Notes: a model not told the origin generated them from the letters alone. Positions 35,216 through 48,675 are shown, counted from the first letter of the stretch. The stretch is 64,000 bases of DNA from Pohlia nutans (GCA_022496805.1 CM040099.1:21002031-21066030), one strand, 5' to 3'. A program made the numbers and translations.

Positions 35216-35884
35216 GTCCATCGTTTGCAATTATTATGTAAGCTACTAAGTGTGGGGTTAAAAATACACCTAACTCCTATGAATATGTGACAATAGAACA
35301 ATTTTCACAACTTGTTGTAACTTAACTGGTGGCATTACACCTCAATCATTAGTGGATACAAGAGAAAGTCTTAAACTCCAAGCACAGGAACATCATCAGA
35401 AAAGATAATAATTTAAAAAATAAATACAACTGTTGCTAACAAATACAACTGTATTTATATACTAATAACAGGTATATTTACGCTGACCTTAACCCAGTAT
35501 TAGCTCACTTGATACCCAGGGATTTCACAAGTTTTGACGCCTAAAGGTGGCTAAGTGTTATTTCAGTGCAGGACATACTCACAACCACACACTCAGCCAC
35601 ACGCAGGTAAACTAAACAAGTAGAAGATCAAGACACTAATCCAAACAAATCCATATTTCAAAGTCAGAACATGCATTTGATATCTGCATAATTCTGAAAA
35701 CAAGCAAGAATTAAATTGATACAGCCGAATGACAAACCTGTTCGTTAAGCCGTTCCTCCAGAATCTCTCAAAGCAAGACTGTAAGAGTCATGAGTGCATG
35801 AGCCACTCTGATAAAATTATCATCACCGAAGTACATGCTTGCAACGTTGGACGCAATTTCAGAGCTAGAAAACACTTCAATCAC
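35216..35884. other. non-coding spacer
   Basis: No supported gene. One frame at 35729-35914 (+) runs into the duplicated F-box flank and has no family features. Confidence 0.5.
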
Positions 35885-37080
35885 AGTTGCTACTTAACGT
35901 TGAATGTTACATGATCTTCAGGTGCTATAGATCTGCCAATGAAGCCCTAATTATCCTCTCAAACTGATGGATGTTCTACGAACCATCTCTCAAAATGAAG
36001 CTCATTTCAACTTTCAATTGAGAATGTGGCACTTTCGAATGACAATAGAGGCTAAGTACATGCATCCAAACTTACTTTGTTTCGGGGTCAAATGCTTCAA
36101 ATGACACAAACGGAGAGTTGTTTTATATTTGCTTCTAGTATACAGCCTTCGTTTTCGTAGTGTCTCAATTTTTGGAATCCAGTGGTAGTAGGTATCTGGA
36201 TTCAAACCCGAAAAGCGTACCCTGAATAATGTATCCAGCATGCTCTACCTGTTATCACTAGTCTAACACAATTACAATGAAGTTTATCAACTTGGTTAAA
36301 CTTTTCAGTTTATCAAACTGCCAGATAGTTTCATACCAGAATCACTCTACGTTTATTAGCAACAACAGTACAAGCAACATGTAGGAACCGAATTGCTGAT
36401 ATAGCTACTCCCGTAAGGCCGTAATGTTGCTAAGAAAGGTAGCAGCTTACCAATGTATGATTCTAGTAACTTACCAATGTATGATTCTAGTAGTACGTGG
36501 AATTATAATTTAAAGAGCCGGCTCCACAGGCTCCACAAGATAAGCAGCCTCGATGTCAGTCGTAGAGAAAGCTCAGAGATAACCGTATCTAACTTGGAAG
36601 GAATCAGATTGCAATTCTTGTTGATGAGAAATGATTTATGAACTCAAACATTCGCGTATAGTAGCCAGAATCATGCAAGAATGTGAGAGAGAGTCGGTAC
36701 GTATCTACCGTAACTAGAATAATCGATCAATCATGCAACTAGCCTTAGAGAGAGCAATTTAAGAACAAACATCAAGAGATCTCTATTAAGGCAAAAGTTT
36801 CGGAGAGATCCAGGGGAAGGACAGAAACTGTTAGAAGTGCTTGTGACAAGATAATTATTAAGACTAAGATTGTGCATGCATGCCCCTTTGGAACTGCCAC
36901 TGGTAAAGCTAATTCCTTGTACTTTTTCTCAAGTTACTCATCTGTAAACACCCACTCTGGCAGAGTTACAGAAAGTGGTATCTAGAAGCTTTTTAACTAC
37001 TAAATATTCCGAATGTGGTACATGTCACCTTGTCGTTGGCAGATAACTGCATGTTTTCTGTTGTCGATGGTTTAAATTTG
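35885..37080. repeat. orphan copy of the F-box 5' flank (no F-box attached)
   Basis: From TTGAATGTTACATGATCTTC the sequence follows 54335-55605 in the same orientation and is the reverse complement of 40440-41200. It includes CAAACTTACTTTG, TGGTTAAACTTTTCAG and ATTCTAGTAGTACGTGGAAT (an extra ACCAATGTATGATTCTAGTA unit is duplicated at about 36450-36490). It keeps about 370 bases missing from the 55-kb copy and lacks the 460 bases inserted there. No F-box coding sequence is found at its left edge. Confidence 0.85.
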
Positions 37081-40000
37081 TATTCATGGACGAAGACTGT
37101 TTTGTGGACAGAATTTTAATAGTGTGATCCTATAGATTTTACACTGAGATTGTTGATTTCTGACAGTTGGGCATTTAGGCCAGGGGCGGCAACTACCTCT
37201 GTAGGCTGCAGGGTGTTCGGAATTAGTATAATTACACCTCAAAATAGTTGTCAACTTTGGCCAAACGACCATTTTTAGGTCGCTGCCCGAATCTACCGGG
37301 CTGCCCGGAATACAAAATATATATTTTTTGAATAATAAAAGATATTTTAAAATACTGCATCAAATCTACTTTCCAACCCAATCTCAATCATGTCAATCTA
37401 AGATAAACTCCAACCGGGAGAATTTCTCAAAGTAAATCACTTCAACATTGTTTTAGTGTTACAAAATTTCATGTTTGGGTAAAGTAATGATCTTCCTTTC
37501 ATCATTTCTTTTGCTTTTCTAAAGTTTACAATAGATAAACCAAATTTAACCAATCATTAAACCCTAAAAGTAAAAATTAGAAATTAAACAAATTTTCAAA
37601 GGATAATGCTTTTAAATTCACTAAAAAAAGATCCAAAGTAAGTTGTGGAAGTTCGACTTTATAGATAATTTGTAGAGATGATTCCCTACATTTTATTTTT
37701 ATTGAACCAAACTTCATCAAACATATGGAAGGCACCTATAATAACACATCTATGTTTTGTCCACTACCCCTTGGGCTTCTAGGGGTTAAGTGCTACAAAC
37801 TATGACTTTGAAATTCTAAATTATGAGAAATTCTTCTACTTCATTGAAATAAGCATTAGAAGTTTTTAGAAACATAATTTATAATTATGGGAGTTGTCCC
37901 CTCCGCAAGGAGGTTGCGGTGTTCAATTTAACAGTCAGATTGCTAGTCTTGCTTGTACTGTACAATGCACAGTGAATTTGTTGCCCAATTACGCCTCTGA
38001 TGATCAGCTTTTCCTTCAGTTTCAGGTCAAAGAAGACCTCATCAAGAAGTGTGTTCAACTTGTTATTTAGCTCTAGCTTACTGCATTTGGACAAAGAATT
38101 GCAATGGTGGGTCAAGCCTTGCTCAATAATGGCATGGTTCAACAATTTCTTTGTAAGAGAATACAATCACTACAGATGGATTCAACATTTCTGTATGTCT
38201 AAGGAGATTGTTTTTGTCATATGGTAGTGTTAACAACTGAGAAATGGGTGTTTTGTTGTGCTCCGTTTCAGAGCACATAACTGACATAAGTAATAAACCT
38301 TTCATCTTCTGAAATCTACGGCATATGAAATTTTGCAAAGTAGGACTCGTTGTTAATATGCAAGCTTACCAAAGTAGGAAAAACTTCCCATGTCATATGC
38401 CACGTCTGAAAAATGACTAGTTATAGTGGATTCACCCCCGTGGCACATCAACACAATTTTGATACATCTACACATGTGAGGCATGGCCTTTAGGACCAAT
38501 TAGAAATATTGCGTAGAAATACTTTTTTAAATATGAAAACAACTTGGCATTCACAAATTTGAAAACAACCTTTCAAGAAAAATCATAACATTGTTAAGCA
38601 CTATAATCTCTACCCGTACCAAAAACACACAATTTCCATTTTTGTTTGATTTTTTTGTCATACCCCCCATAACATTATTAAACCCTAGAATTCGTATCTA
38701 TAATTAAGTTTCTAAAATTCTCTCTGGATGCTCTTTAATTTGTTTACATATCTTAAGTTTGTCTTACTTGCTTGACTCCTATCAAATTCCCTCACGTAAT
38801 GCCAAGTGTCATCTTTCACTCCATGATCCAAGAAAAAGTTATTGCATCGATAAAATTCAAACCATGCAGACTTAGAGGGTGCATAACCCTACTTTTATAG
38901 AATGTAATGCAACCCTTCTGAATCCACTCATGAAAAAACACATCCCAAGAGCATGCCTACTAGTGCCTACTATCCTCAAATTCCTTGCTAACAATCGGGA
39001 TTCCAAATCGCGAATAAGTTTGGCTAATTATAGCGCTCAAGACTTGTACTTTGCTTCTAGATATCAGCCAGACTCTTTTTGTTTTGGAAAATCTAAGTTT
39101 GGAAAGCTTGGTTTTCCAACTTTGGACTAGTGAAATTGCTCAATATCTTGTTTCCAAATACAGACATGGCCGGTTGTGCCCTTTGTATTCATCTACGGCT
39201 AACCTTCTACAAATTGTACAAAATTATTATACTTGATTCTAAACATAGTAGTACCAAATCCATATACAACTCCATGTTTACGTTTCTTCTTTAAAACCAG
39301 TGGCATAGAACTAGTACTCCTTTATGCTATACATTTCAAACGTTTACATCTACATGTAATGATATACTAGTCTGCCACTAAGTATGTCGTTGGCCCAAGT
39401 GTTCTTGTGATTTAGCCACTCTTTTATTTTATTTTTTATTTCAAAAATAACTTATTCATAATATAATTCAAATCATGCCTAAAATTATGGAGACAAGATA
39501 GATAGAAACTCTGGTCCCTTTTTAACAAGGGGCCGGCATGAATAAAGTGTCCGTTGTAATGTCAAAGGGTTGGCGTGAATAGAGTATCCATTCGTAATAT
39601 CAATGACCCGATGCCCACCGGAGAAAGAGACATTGGGACAATACTACTCTCCCTTTTCCGGGATGGACACTATAGTGACACACTATGCTAGTTCCTATCT
39701 ATCCACTAGTGCCTTGAAGATACCAGATATGGTATCCCCCAAAGGGCTTTGAGGTACCCATACAACAACGTCCAAAGACCCCACTATAGTTGGATGGACT
39801 ATTGTGGTGAGCACCACGCCGACATGGGGAATAGAACCCACAACCTCGACATTTGGGGCCATGAGCCCTAACCACCAAGCTAAAGCCTCTGGTGCCTTTC
39901 AACGTGACAATATTCAATAAAACGATTGTAACTATCATTATGTTTTGGAAGTTAATATTTACATATACATTGGATAAAGGTGATTTTTAGTGTGTCTATG

Positions 40001-40439
40001 CGTCTGCTCACCCACATAGAATTCATGTTTACTTTTAGTCTTTTACTTTCATATAGAAGGCATCCTATTTTTACAATTCAAATACTATTAATAGTAAATG
40101 TAAATGTTTTAAAAACCAAGATGGTTCCACACATAAATTCATGTTGTTTTTAATTTTATATTGAGATGTCTAGACTGGCAAGACTCAGTTTCTTCAGTTG
40201 ACAATTTTTATTTTTCATCATTTAAAAGACTATTTAGAGTTGGAGATGGATTTAAAGGTAAGGATTCTCTAATTTTTTAATTTTCATAAGATTGAGGTTC
40301 TTTAGTTGATAAATTTTATTTTTAATAATTTCTATTATCGGAAAGTCTACTTGGACTCATAGATAATTTTAAAGAAGAGGAGAAGTGTCCAAATACTAAC
40401 ACACAAGTAATCATAACCTTAAAACCCCCGGTTTTATAA
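37081..40439. other. intergenic repeats and relics
   Basis: Holds one free TTAA-element right end (TCTAGGGGTTAA, 37778-37789) without a visible partner, the empty target site of the 17086-18034 element (around 39522), and AT-rich sequence. A minus frame at 37885-38166 (FDLKLKEKLIIRGV) looks protein-like but has no partner exons. No working gene is supported. Confidence 0.5.
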
Positions 40440-41339
40440 GAGTCTTATCTACTCACAAGCACCACTGTTTCTCTCCTTCCCCTAGATCTCTTCAAACTAT
40501 AACTTTTAGATGTTGTTGTCAAATTGCTTGATTCATAAAACTTATATATATCACAAAACACTTTCTTATCAACAAAAATTGCTATCTGGTCAGCCTTTGA
40601 TTCCTTCCTGGTTACTCATAACTCTCAACATTCTATATGATTGATTAACATGAGTCTGCTTATACTTTGGAGCGTGTAGAGCCGGCTATATCAATTTTAA
40701 TTCCACGTACTACTAGAATCATACATCCGTAAGTAATTGCTACTTTTTTTTTCGCAACGTCACGGGAGATGCTATATCAGAATCTGGTTCCTAAATGTTG
40801 CTTAATGAGCTGTAATGTTGTTGCTAATATAATGTATGATCCTAACAGTATGACTCTGGTTTGTATTTCCTAAAACTATGTGGTAGACTTTTCATAAACT
40901 GAAAAGTTATCCATTGATAAACTACATTATAATTGTGTCAGACTTGCAAAAAAATAGGTTGAGCATACTAGATACATTAATTATTCACGGTTTGTTGTTT
41001 GGTTCACAGATACCTACTAGCATTGTATTCACAAAATTGCGAATTCTGGAAACCTGAAGCAAATATAGAACTGCAACAACTCTTTTGGATTTGAAAAGCC
41101 GTTTCTGTTCTTTGAAGCATTTGGCCCTGAAACAAAGTAAGTTTGGATGTTAGTCGGAATTGTCATTTCAAAGTGTTACATCCTTAATTGAAACGTGAAA
41201 TGGGCATAGGGACTGAGATGATTATTAGAACAGCCATCTTGTCTACAATTTGAGAGCATTTCTAGAGGTTATCATTGGCACATCGTTATCATCTTAATGT
41301 CATTAAGCGTTGACATGCGCAGGACAACTAATTGTTACC
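40440..41339 (+). promoter_or_regulatory. 5' flank of the intact F-box gene, triplicated in the window
   Basis: Contains the presumed promoter. CTTCCCCTAGATCTC, GTACTACTAGAATCATACAT, AAACTGAAAAGTT and CAAAGTAAGTTTGGATG recur in reverse complement at 35885-37080, and most of them at 54335-55605. No TATA box can be fixed with confidence. Confidence 0.55.
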
Positions 41340-42623
41340 ATGAACAGCAAACACCAACGTCCATACTTAGAGCGGGCTTGCAAGAAACGGGAACCTGAAG
41401 CTGCAAGAAGCTTTGACAATGGAGCTCTAAATCATCTTGAACTGAGCCCCAAATTGTGGAGAGAATTGCCGACGGGGCTTGCTTACAAGGTTCTCAGCTA
41501 TCTCCCTGTGGACAGGCTTGTGGACACACTCCGCCATATCAACCCGAATTTCTTGAAGAGCCCTGGATTCTCTAAAATATTTGGCCACGGTGACAATCTG
41601 ATCTCTTCCTACGGATTTGTGATGGTACCGAATCGCGAAGTACCAAGGTTGGTAGCGTTCGAACATGAGTCTATGCAATGGCGAGAGTTTCCCAAATCGT
41701 TGCCGGCGGAGGTGAAGCAAGCTAGGCTCATATTTGGGGGAAACGATGAATTACTGATGTTTGTAAGCAAAAAATGCAGGATCACTAACCTTACTTTAGA
41801 ACAAATGAACGCAGCAGCAATGAACTCAGGTTTGTTTTTCCCCGACATTGGAGTATGGAACCCTCTTCTCCACTCTTTCAAATGGTTGCCAGCACATCCT
41901 GAATTACAAAGCTCGAAGTTATTTAAATCTATCGTGATGGTAGATGAACCATCCAAAACATATAATGTTTTCCTTCACTACTATTCTTCATCTTCCAGAG
42001 ATGGAGTTTACCTCGAACACTACTCGGTGTACAACAGTACAACTGGGATTTGGAGTTGCAGTAAGCTCATTCCCAATAATTTTGTTCCCAGTTTTGTAGG
42101 TTACGTTCGCTCAACTTCATGTAGTCGGTTTATCATCTTTAATGATTCCTACATGAGTCCGCAAGATTCTCTCTATCGCTATGATGTTCAAAGGGACTCA
42201 TGGGACATATTTTTTGTATCCAAGATGCTCACCGACCTTGATCGTAGCAGCTGGGGAGATAGCCTAGCTTGGATAGACAGTGTTGCCATTCTACGTGGGA
42301 TTCTCTACATAATGATTCGTCACACAAGTGAAGGAATCGTCATAGCTTCAATGGATTTATCGGCTGAAACTGTCACTTTCAAACTTGAAACAATTGTTCA
42401 AGTTCCAAGTCTTTCTCTCTATGGATTTGGATATTTCAACTTGTACACTTACACCTTGAAGGATAAAGGATTTGTATGCGTGAGAACGTCATCTAGGCCT
42501 AATCATTTTCGCCATTTTGATGTTTCCAGCGGAGATTGGCTGGAAAGTGATAAGTTCTTGGATCTTACGCTCAAAGAGTGGCAGAATTGCTTCTCATTTA
42601 AGCCCAGTTTTGTGGTCCCGTAA
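41340..42623 (+). CDS. F-box protein with kelch-like C-terminal region, single exon
   Basis: Predicted substrate receptor of an SCF (SKP1-cullin-F-box) ubiquitin ligase; target unknown. The F-box lies near residues 36-80 (PKLWRELPTGLAYKVLSYLP, RLVDTLRHINPNF). The rest is a plant F-box-associated/kelch-type region with spaced strands and WxxF/W motifs (VWNPLLHSFKWLP, GIWSCSKLIP, YRYDVQRDSWDIFF, FRHFDVSSGDWL). I chose ATG 41340 (MNSKHQRPYLERACKKRE, 427 residues) because the paralogous pseudogene aligns from there; an in-frame ATG at 41310 would add ten residues. The frame is open throughout, in contrast to the copy at 53053-54308. AATAAA follows at about 42805. Confidence 0.88.
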   Translation: MNSKHQRPYLERACKKREPEAARSFDNGALNHLELSPKLWRELPTGLAYKVLSYLPVDRLVDTLRHINPNFLKSPGFSKIFGHGDNLISSYGFVMVPNREVPRLVAFEHESMQWREFPKSLPAEVKQARLIFGGNDELLMFVSKKCRITNLTLEQMNAAAMNSGLFFPDIGVWNPLLHSFKWLPAHPELQSSKLFKSIVMVDEPSKTYNVFLHYYSSSSRDGVYLEHYSVYNSTTGIWSCSKLIPNNFVPSFVGYVRSTSCSRFIIFNDSYMSPQDSLYRYDVQRDSWDIFFVSKMLTDLDRSSWGDSLAWIDSVAILRGILYIMIRHTSEGIVIASMDLSAETVTFKLETIVQVPSLSLYGFGYFNLYTYTLKDKGFVCVRTSSRPNHFRHFDVSSGDWLESDKFLDLTLKEWQNCFSFKPSFVVP

Positions 42624-42775
42624 GGTTCATGAATTACATTGCCAAAGTATTGTAGATTTGCGAGCACCGCAGTTTCATAAGGTAGAAACATCTAAAACCA
42701 TAGTTTTAAGCAGTGTGACACAGTTGAGGGCACTCTTTTCAAGTTAGGGGCACTTTTATCAAGGTAGAATAATTG

Positions 42776-42840
42776 TAGTATTATGATCTTTCAAGTGATG
42801 AAAGAATAAACTGTAATATTATGATCTTTCAAGTGATGGA
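42776..42840. repeat. two tandem copies of a 41-bp unit after the F-box gene
   Basis: AATATTATGATCTTTCAAGTGATG-type units occur twice in the 3' flank of the F-box gene. Confidence 0.8.
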
Positions 42841-43022
42841 AAAATAGAATTTTTGGATAAGCCATGTAATTAAGCCCCATGTGTTTTCAGTGTGGAAGTT
42901 GGCATCAACAAGATCCTCATCAACATCCAAACTGTCTAGCTGCAAATAGTGAAAGTGTCATGTTGGCTTCCATGGCTGAAAGTTGAAAGGTATCCTAAGT
43001 ATATTGTGGGGAAGTACCCAAA

Positions 43023-43142
43023 TTAATTATGCAGAGGCTCATGCGATCCGTTAGCAGCTGTGTTGTGGAAAGAAGGGAATTGTGCTCAAGCTGAAGGGCA
43101 GTTTAATGAAGCCACCTCTCGAGAGCCAAGATACCAGGACAT
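43023..43142 (+). pseudogene. fragment of a TPR-repeat protein gene
   Basis: The frame reads DPLAAVLWKEGNCAQAEGQF then NEATSREPRY, a typical tetratricopeptide helix pair (W-x-x-G-x-x-x-A-x-x-x-F-x-x-A). No start, no clear splice sites and no further repeats nearby. A possible second relic is GGINLQIILDINHRDTAK at about 43275-43340. Probably a captured or decayed piece. Confidence 0.4.
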
Positions 43143-45951
43143 CAGGTTTTTGAATTTATTGTCAAAGTCCTTTTCCGGCTTATTTAATGCTCTCAACTCA
43201 CTCACTATGTAATGGCAAATAATTAAGAACATGATTATTGAAAATAATTTGCAGCAAGCTTGTTATTACCACTCAGGTGCTTGGGCGGCATTAACTTGCA
43301 AATTATTTTGGATATTAACCATCGTGACACTGCAAAAGTAATGGGATTTTTAATAAACTTCTAGCCAAAAATTTCAGTGTCTTCCAAATTTTGTGTTTGG
43401 TAGCAAATGTATAAAATTAAATTACAGGATCTTGAAGGTTGTGTTTCTCCTACGAGCTGTTGATTCTAAATATGCTAATAGATCATAAAAATCAAAGTGC
43501 CAGGCTTCAAAATTCAGCCCTGCACATTTGAACTTGAGGATAAGTTTGTACATTTGCATCTCAAGACATGGGTTGCATATCTTCTAATTAAATCAGATTT
43601 TTTAATTTGGTTGTAAGTACAATTAAGACTGATGAGCTAGCGTTATGAGACTTGACCATATTATTTATGAGCTTCATTGGCATTATCATGGTTGGAATTC
43701 CTTGGATAGAAAACTGAACTAATGCACAGTCCTGATTGGATCAAATGTTTTCAATTGCGGGTGGGTTGCTGGTGAATTACAATGGCCACCGGGGATCATG
43801 AAAGCAATGAGCAAGTTCCTCAACATTTCATATTGAGCTCTAGTGATGTGGCACTTTGATTTCGGTACCCCTTCTGCGAAACAGGAGTTACTGATTTTAT
43901 AAAACTTGATTGAGCATGCCTGCGTCCATACCATATCTTAGGCGCAGCTTCGGCACTCCTCTGTCGAATAATTAATTAATTTCAAATTTTGATGTCCGGC
44001 AATAAAAAAAGTAATTTTTCAAAATTCGACTTTTTAGGAAATAAATAACTTTAAGTTCGACTTTCATCCACAATTGATGAAGTTTCACTGAATGTTTGTT
44101 AATTTAGTGGACTTCATGTGATCACTCTTAACATTTTTAATTTATTTTAGTTTTAGTTCATATATTCAATTTCAAGATATTCCATCATTCATCTAATTTT
44201 ATTTCACCGTTTTCCGGCAAATAGGCAACATAATATTATTTTTTTATTCGACATTTTTATTTAGAATTATGTTTTGCCAAAGCTGCCCCTAAAGTACGGT
44301 ATAGTGGATGCTCAATAGATTGTGAGTCATTTTCAGGTCAATGAACAATCACATTTTTCATTTATCCAAATTTTTCTTGGTTCTTACGCTAGTTGACTAC
44401 CATTTTCGCAATATGATAAGATATTGCGATTTTTTTAAAACAACGGGATTGGTTCATATCAAAAAGTGAGATCTCAAAAACGATTTTCCAAAATAAGTTG
44501 ACTCAAGTAATGGAAAAAAATACCATCTCATAGTGCATACGATATTATCCCAAATTCATTACAACAAAATTTTAATTGTTTTTTAATGTTAATTCGGGAT
44601 TTTCAATTGACTTTCACAAGAAAACCTCGATAAGAAAAAAAAAATTAAAGATAAAATGAATGAAATATCCAACGGTATAGATGTGATCTACTCATTGACA
44701 TTTAAAACTTTTTATTGTACATCAACTTAAGTTTTTTTTCATCAACATTTTATAATGCATCGTTGAAATCGGTGCATCGTCTGGATTTTGAGTGTTGAGT
44801 CAATCCTGAGAACTTATCTAGAAAAATTCTCCAAATAATAATAATACTACTCCATACAAAGATGGGAACATCGTTAAAATATATATATGACCAAGGTTAG
44901 AATAGACTGATGTAAGACATTAGCTCACACTCTTATGAAAAGAAGGTAGAAGGCAACTGTTTTGGGGAGAGTCTCACGATTGTGGGCATGGAATATGAGA
45001 TGAAAAAACCGCTCCGCAGAGCCTCCCTTCACATTCACTCAGCACTGGCACTAAGAACTAAATATCGTCTCGATACATGGCCACAATTCTGACCATGGTG
45101 TGTTGATTCTCTGCCTTCCTCTGGATGCACAATCTTGAGGCAAATGGTGAGCACCCGTCGCACTTCTCGCATTTCTTTCACTCCAGTCCACTGAAGACTT
45201 ACCAAGTGTGTCACAATATTTTGAGATTGGTTGAAAACACTCAAGCCAAACTGAACTCACACTAGTAGGAAATGAGTCGATTTTTCACTTATTGTAAATG
45301 ATAAAGGAATGAAACTGGTACGTCATGTCACTCTCATTACTTGAAAAGAACATGGCACTCTCGATGATAGTGGGAATGACAAGTGCCTAACTCCTATGTA
45401 GTGTCAAGGGACACTATTTCTCTTCACCTTGGAATGAAGTGTGCTAAAAGACATCAATTCTCTTTGGACACTAAATACGCCATTCAATGTAGTTGAAGCT
45501 ACCAAGATTTGAAGTAGTATGCTCTACCTAATGATTCTCTTTGGACATTGTGGACTGATAAGCACTTGGGTTTCACTTTCGCTTGTTGAACCTAGCTAGA
45601 TCGTGATGTCAGGTCTCACTACTTCAAGTCCTTGTAGATTCAACTAGTGCATTTGATTGCTTTTGAGTTATTTTGTCCAAGCCTCACTCAAATGATATGA
45701 GTGAAAATGAACCATATTAGGACAACATAGTGGAGGTAGGCTTGTGCCTTGCAGTCGACATGGCCGGAGACTATAGAATCTGAACAATCGAGACCCCATC
45801 CCACTATCGAGGGCCTCGCTATGAGTAGCACAAGAGTAATTAAATTCAATCAGGATTTGAAGTAGTGGCAAGGCAGGCTACTGTGGTGCGATAATTATTT
45901 CTATTCTGACAACACCTAAATGTGCACATCCATGCCAACATAAAATACCCC

Positions 45952-46145
45952 CACTAGTGGAAAAACCTGTCGTTTTTCATTCCTCATTTTGTGGAAACAC
46001 TGAATAGTACTGAAATATTATACTGATGTTTCTGTCTTCTTGTGACCAAAACTACTCATCAACACTAACACAACCCATGTGCCTGACGCCGTTTCATTTC
46101 TTTTTCATTTATAGTAAGTGAAAAACGACACATTTCCTTCTAGTG
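45952..46145. mobile_element. CACTA MITE with CCC target duplication, only in copy A
   Basis: CACTAGTGGAAAAACCTGTC at the left, CATTTCCTTCTAGTG at the right, flanked by CCC on both sides (45949-45951, 46146-46148), the 3-bp duplication expected of CACTA elements. Copy B has no such insert. An older single CACTA end (CACTAGTAGGAAATGAGTCG) lies at 45260 and, in copy B, near 47980. Confidence 0.88.
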
Positions 46146-46361
46146 CCCAATATGTTGACCAGAAATTTTCCAAGGTAGAGTACATTAAACTTGAATCTTT
46201 ACTTCATGAAGTGAACAAGCAATGAATCTACCAGGACACCCAAATTCTACAATTCATGAAGATGGTGCAGCGACAATTACCAGTTGCAGGACTCTACTTA
46301 TTTGAAATTCAACGTTGGGAAAGTCGACTACATGGACGATTTCACGCCACATTAGTATGTA

Positions 46362-46586
46362 CAGTCGGGTCCTCCCTCATAAATACAGAGTTCCTTTCCT
46401 AATTTGTAATGAGCTCAATGTAGCACCCATGGACCTACAAATTGAAAGGGACATTCCTACTCTGGTCTTCTATGATAGAAATTTTTCTTACCATATTTGC
46501 AATCTTCAGAACCAATGCAGCTGTTTGATATAGGATACTTACTTTCAATGCTTACAATTGTTTTTTGAGCATGTTGTACCCGACTA
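46362..46586. mobile_element. TA-flanked CAGTCGGGT MITE, copy A
   Basis: TA|CAGTCGGGTCC at the left and GTACCCGACTA|TA at the right; orthologous to 50657-50884, so it predates the duplication. Confidence 0.85.
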
Positions 46587-46627
46587 TACATAGCCAGATC
46601 CCAGTACCATAGTATCAAAAACTTGAA

Positions 46628-46772
46628 TCACTTCCACAGCTTCTTCAGGGACATGTTCTTATCTGCTTGCTTCTTCATCACTTTAGACACAGCCATCTCG
46701 AAGTCTTCCTGTGTTACATGTATTACTCGCTCACGAAGAGCAAACATGCCGGCTTCTGTCCATACAGAGCTC
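46628..46772 (-). pseudogene. RPT6 (26S proteasome ATPase) 3'-exon fragment, copy A
   Basis: The frame reads [20 protein letters not shown], then [21 protein letters not shown] and a stop. This is the C-terminal end of the AAA ATPase RPT6/SUG1, with the HbYX-type tail replaced by the LKKLWK end normal for RPT6. No other RPT6 exon is present, so it cannot make the ATPase. Confidence 0.85.
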
Positions 46773-47504
46773 TACACAGAAACCACTTGTGAGCAATAAA
46801 TAGGCAAAAAAAAATTAAATGCCACGATGCAGAGGTGTTTGCTTACTAGATACTAAATACCAGCAGCAATCTGAAACATGGTTTAGAAGTCAAGAAACAT
46901 GTCTGAGACATTGATATTGCGATTTTTTTAAAACAACAGGATCGGTTTATGTCAAGTTCGTTCTTAATTCAAAAAGTGAGATCTCAAAAACGATTTTCCA
47001 AAATAAGTTGAATCAAGTAATGGAAAAATATACCATCTCATAGTGCATACGATATTATCCCAAATTCATTACAAAAAAAATTTAATTGTTTTTTAATGTT
47101 AATTCGGGATTTTCAATTCAATTTCACAAGAAAACCTCAAAAAAAAAAAAAAAAAAAAAAGAATGAAAAATCCAACGGTATAGATGTGATCTACTCATTG
47201 ACATTTAAAACTTTTCATTGTACATCAACTTAATTTTTTTCATCAACATTTTATAATGCATCGTTGAAATCGGTGCATCGTCTAGATTTTGAGTGTTGAG
47301 TCAATCCTGAGAACTTATCTAGAAAAATTCTCCAAATAAAAATAATACTACTCCATACAAAGATGGGAACATCATTAAAATATATATATGACCAAGGTTA
47401 GAATAGACTGATGTAAGACATTAGCTCCCACTCTTAGGAAAAGAAGGTAGAAGGCAACTGTTTTGGGGAGAGTCTCACGATTGTGGGCATGGAATATGAG
47501 ATGA

Positions 47505-47675
47505 CATAACCAGTTGTTGACTTTTCAACGCTAATGTGGCTGCTTCCCATTGGCAACCCGTCACCATCGCCATCACAAATTGCAACTCATAACCTTCTCC
47601 CCTTTCAACTTGCATCCTACGTCCTTGGATCATGAAGATTGAGGGTTGTGATTGAAAAATGAACAACCGGTTATG
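47505..47675. mobile_element. 171-bp inverted-repeat element present only in copy B
   Basis: CATAACCAGTTGTTGACTTTT at the left mirrors AAAAATGAACAACCGGTTATG at the right. Copy A runs straight through here (GAGATGAAAAAACCGCTCCG). About 45 further bases after it (TCCGTTAACCGACTCG to TAGTAC) also belong to the insert and resemble 23228-23290. Confidence 0.75.
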
Positions 47676-48675
47676 TCCGTTAACCGACTCGCCACTACGC
47701 GGCTCGACCTGTTATCTAGTACAAAACCGCTCTGTAGAGCCTCCCTTCACATGCACTCAGCACTGGCACTAGGAACTAAATATCGTCTCGATACATGGCC
47801 ACAATTCTGACCATGGTGTGTTGATTCTCTGCCTTCCTCTGGATGCACAATCTTGAGGCAAATGGTGAGCACCCATGGCTCTTCTCGCATTAAATTTCAC
47901 TCAAGTCCAGTGAAGACTTACCAAGTGTGTCACAGTATTTTGAGATTGGTTGAAAACACTCAAGCCAAATTGAACTCACACTAGTAGGAAATGAGTCGAT
48001 TTTTCACTTATTGTAAGTGATAAAGGAAAGAAACTGGTACATCATGTCACTCTCATTACTTGAAAAGAACATGGCACTCTCGATGATAATGGGAATGACA
48101 AGTGCCTAACTCCTATGTAGTGTCAAGGGACACTATTTCTCTTCACCTTGGAATGAAGTGTGCTAAAAGACATCAATTCTCCTTGGACACTAAATACGCC
48201 ATTCAATGTAGTTGAAGCTACCAAGATTTGAAGTAGTGTGTTCTACCTAATGATTCCCTTTGGACATTGTGGATTGATAAGCACTTGGGTTTCACTTTCG
48301 CTTGTTGAACCTAGCTAGATCGTGATGTCAGGTCTCACTACTTCAAGTCCTTGTAGATTCAACTAGTGCATTTGATTGCTTTTGAGTTATTTTGTCCAAG
48401 CCTCACTCAAATGATATGAATGAAAATGAACCATATTAGGACAATAGAGTGGAGGTAGGCTTGTGCCTTGTAGTCGACATGGCTAGAGACTATAGAATCT
48501 GAACAATCGAGACCCCATCCCACTATCGAGAGCCTCTCTATGAGTAACACATGAGTAATTAAATTCAATCAGGATTTGAAGTAGTGACAAAGCAAGCTGC
48601 TGTGGTGCGATAATTATTTCTATCCTGACAACACCTAATGTGCACATCCATGCCAACATAAAATCCCCCCATATC

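Larger units (their letters stand above)
44424..46918. repeat. tandem segmental duplication, copy A
   Basis: Runs from GCGATTTTTTTAAAACAAC to the matching start of copy B at 46919. It shares order and most bases with copy B: TCAATCCTGAGAACTTATC, CATGGCCACAATTCTGACC, GCCATTCAATGTAGTTGAAG and ACCTACAAATTGAAAGG. It carries the CACTA MITE at 45952-46145, which copy B lacks. Confidence 0.9.

Noticed and set aside
36014..36241. 75-residue minus ORF
   Set aside because: It lies in the duplicated F-box 5' flank; the related copy at 54941-55123 does not keep the same frame, so it is not under coding selection.
41427..41956. Antisense ORFs of 97 and 115 residues over the F-box gene
   Set aside because: They lie opposite the conserved F-box coding frame, which explains the openness of the other strand.
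45035..45260. Overlapping 69-residue minus ORFs in duplication copy A
   Set aside because: They read in two frames over the same bases, have no recognisable domain, and copy B carries changes without a clear coding pattern.
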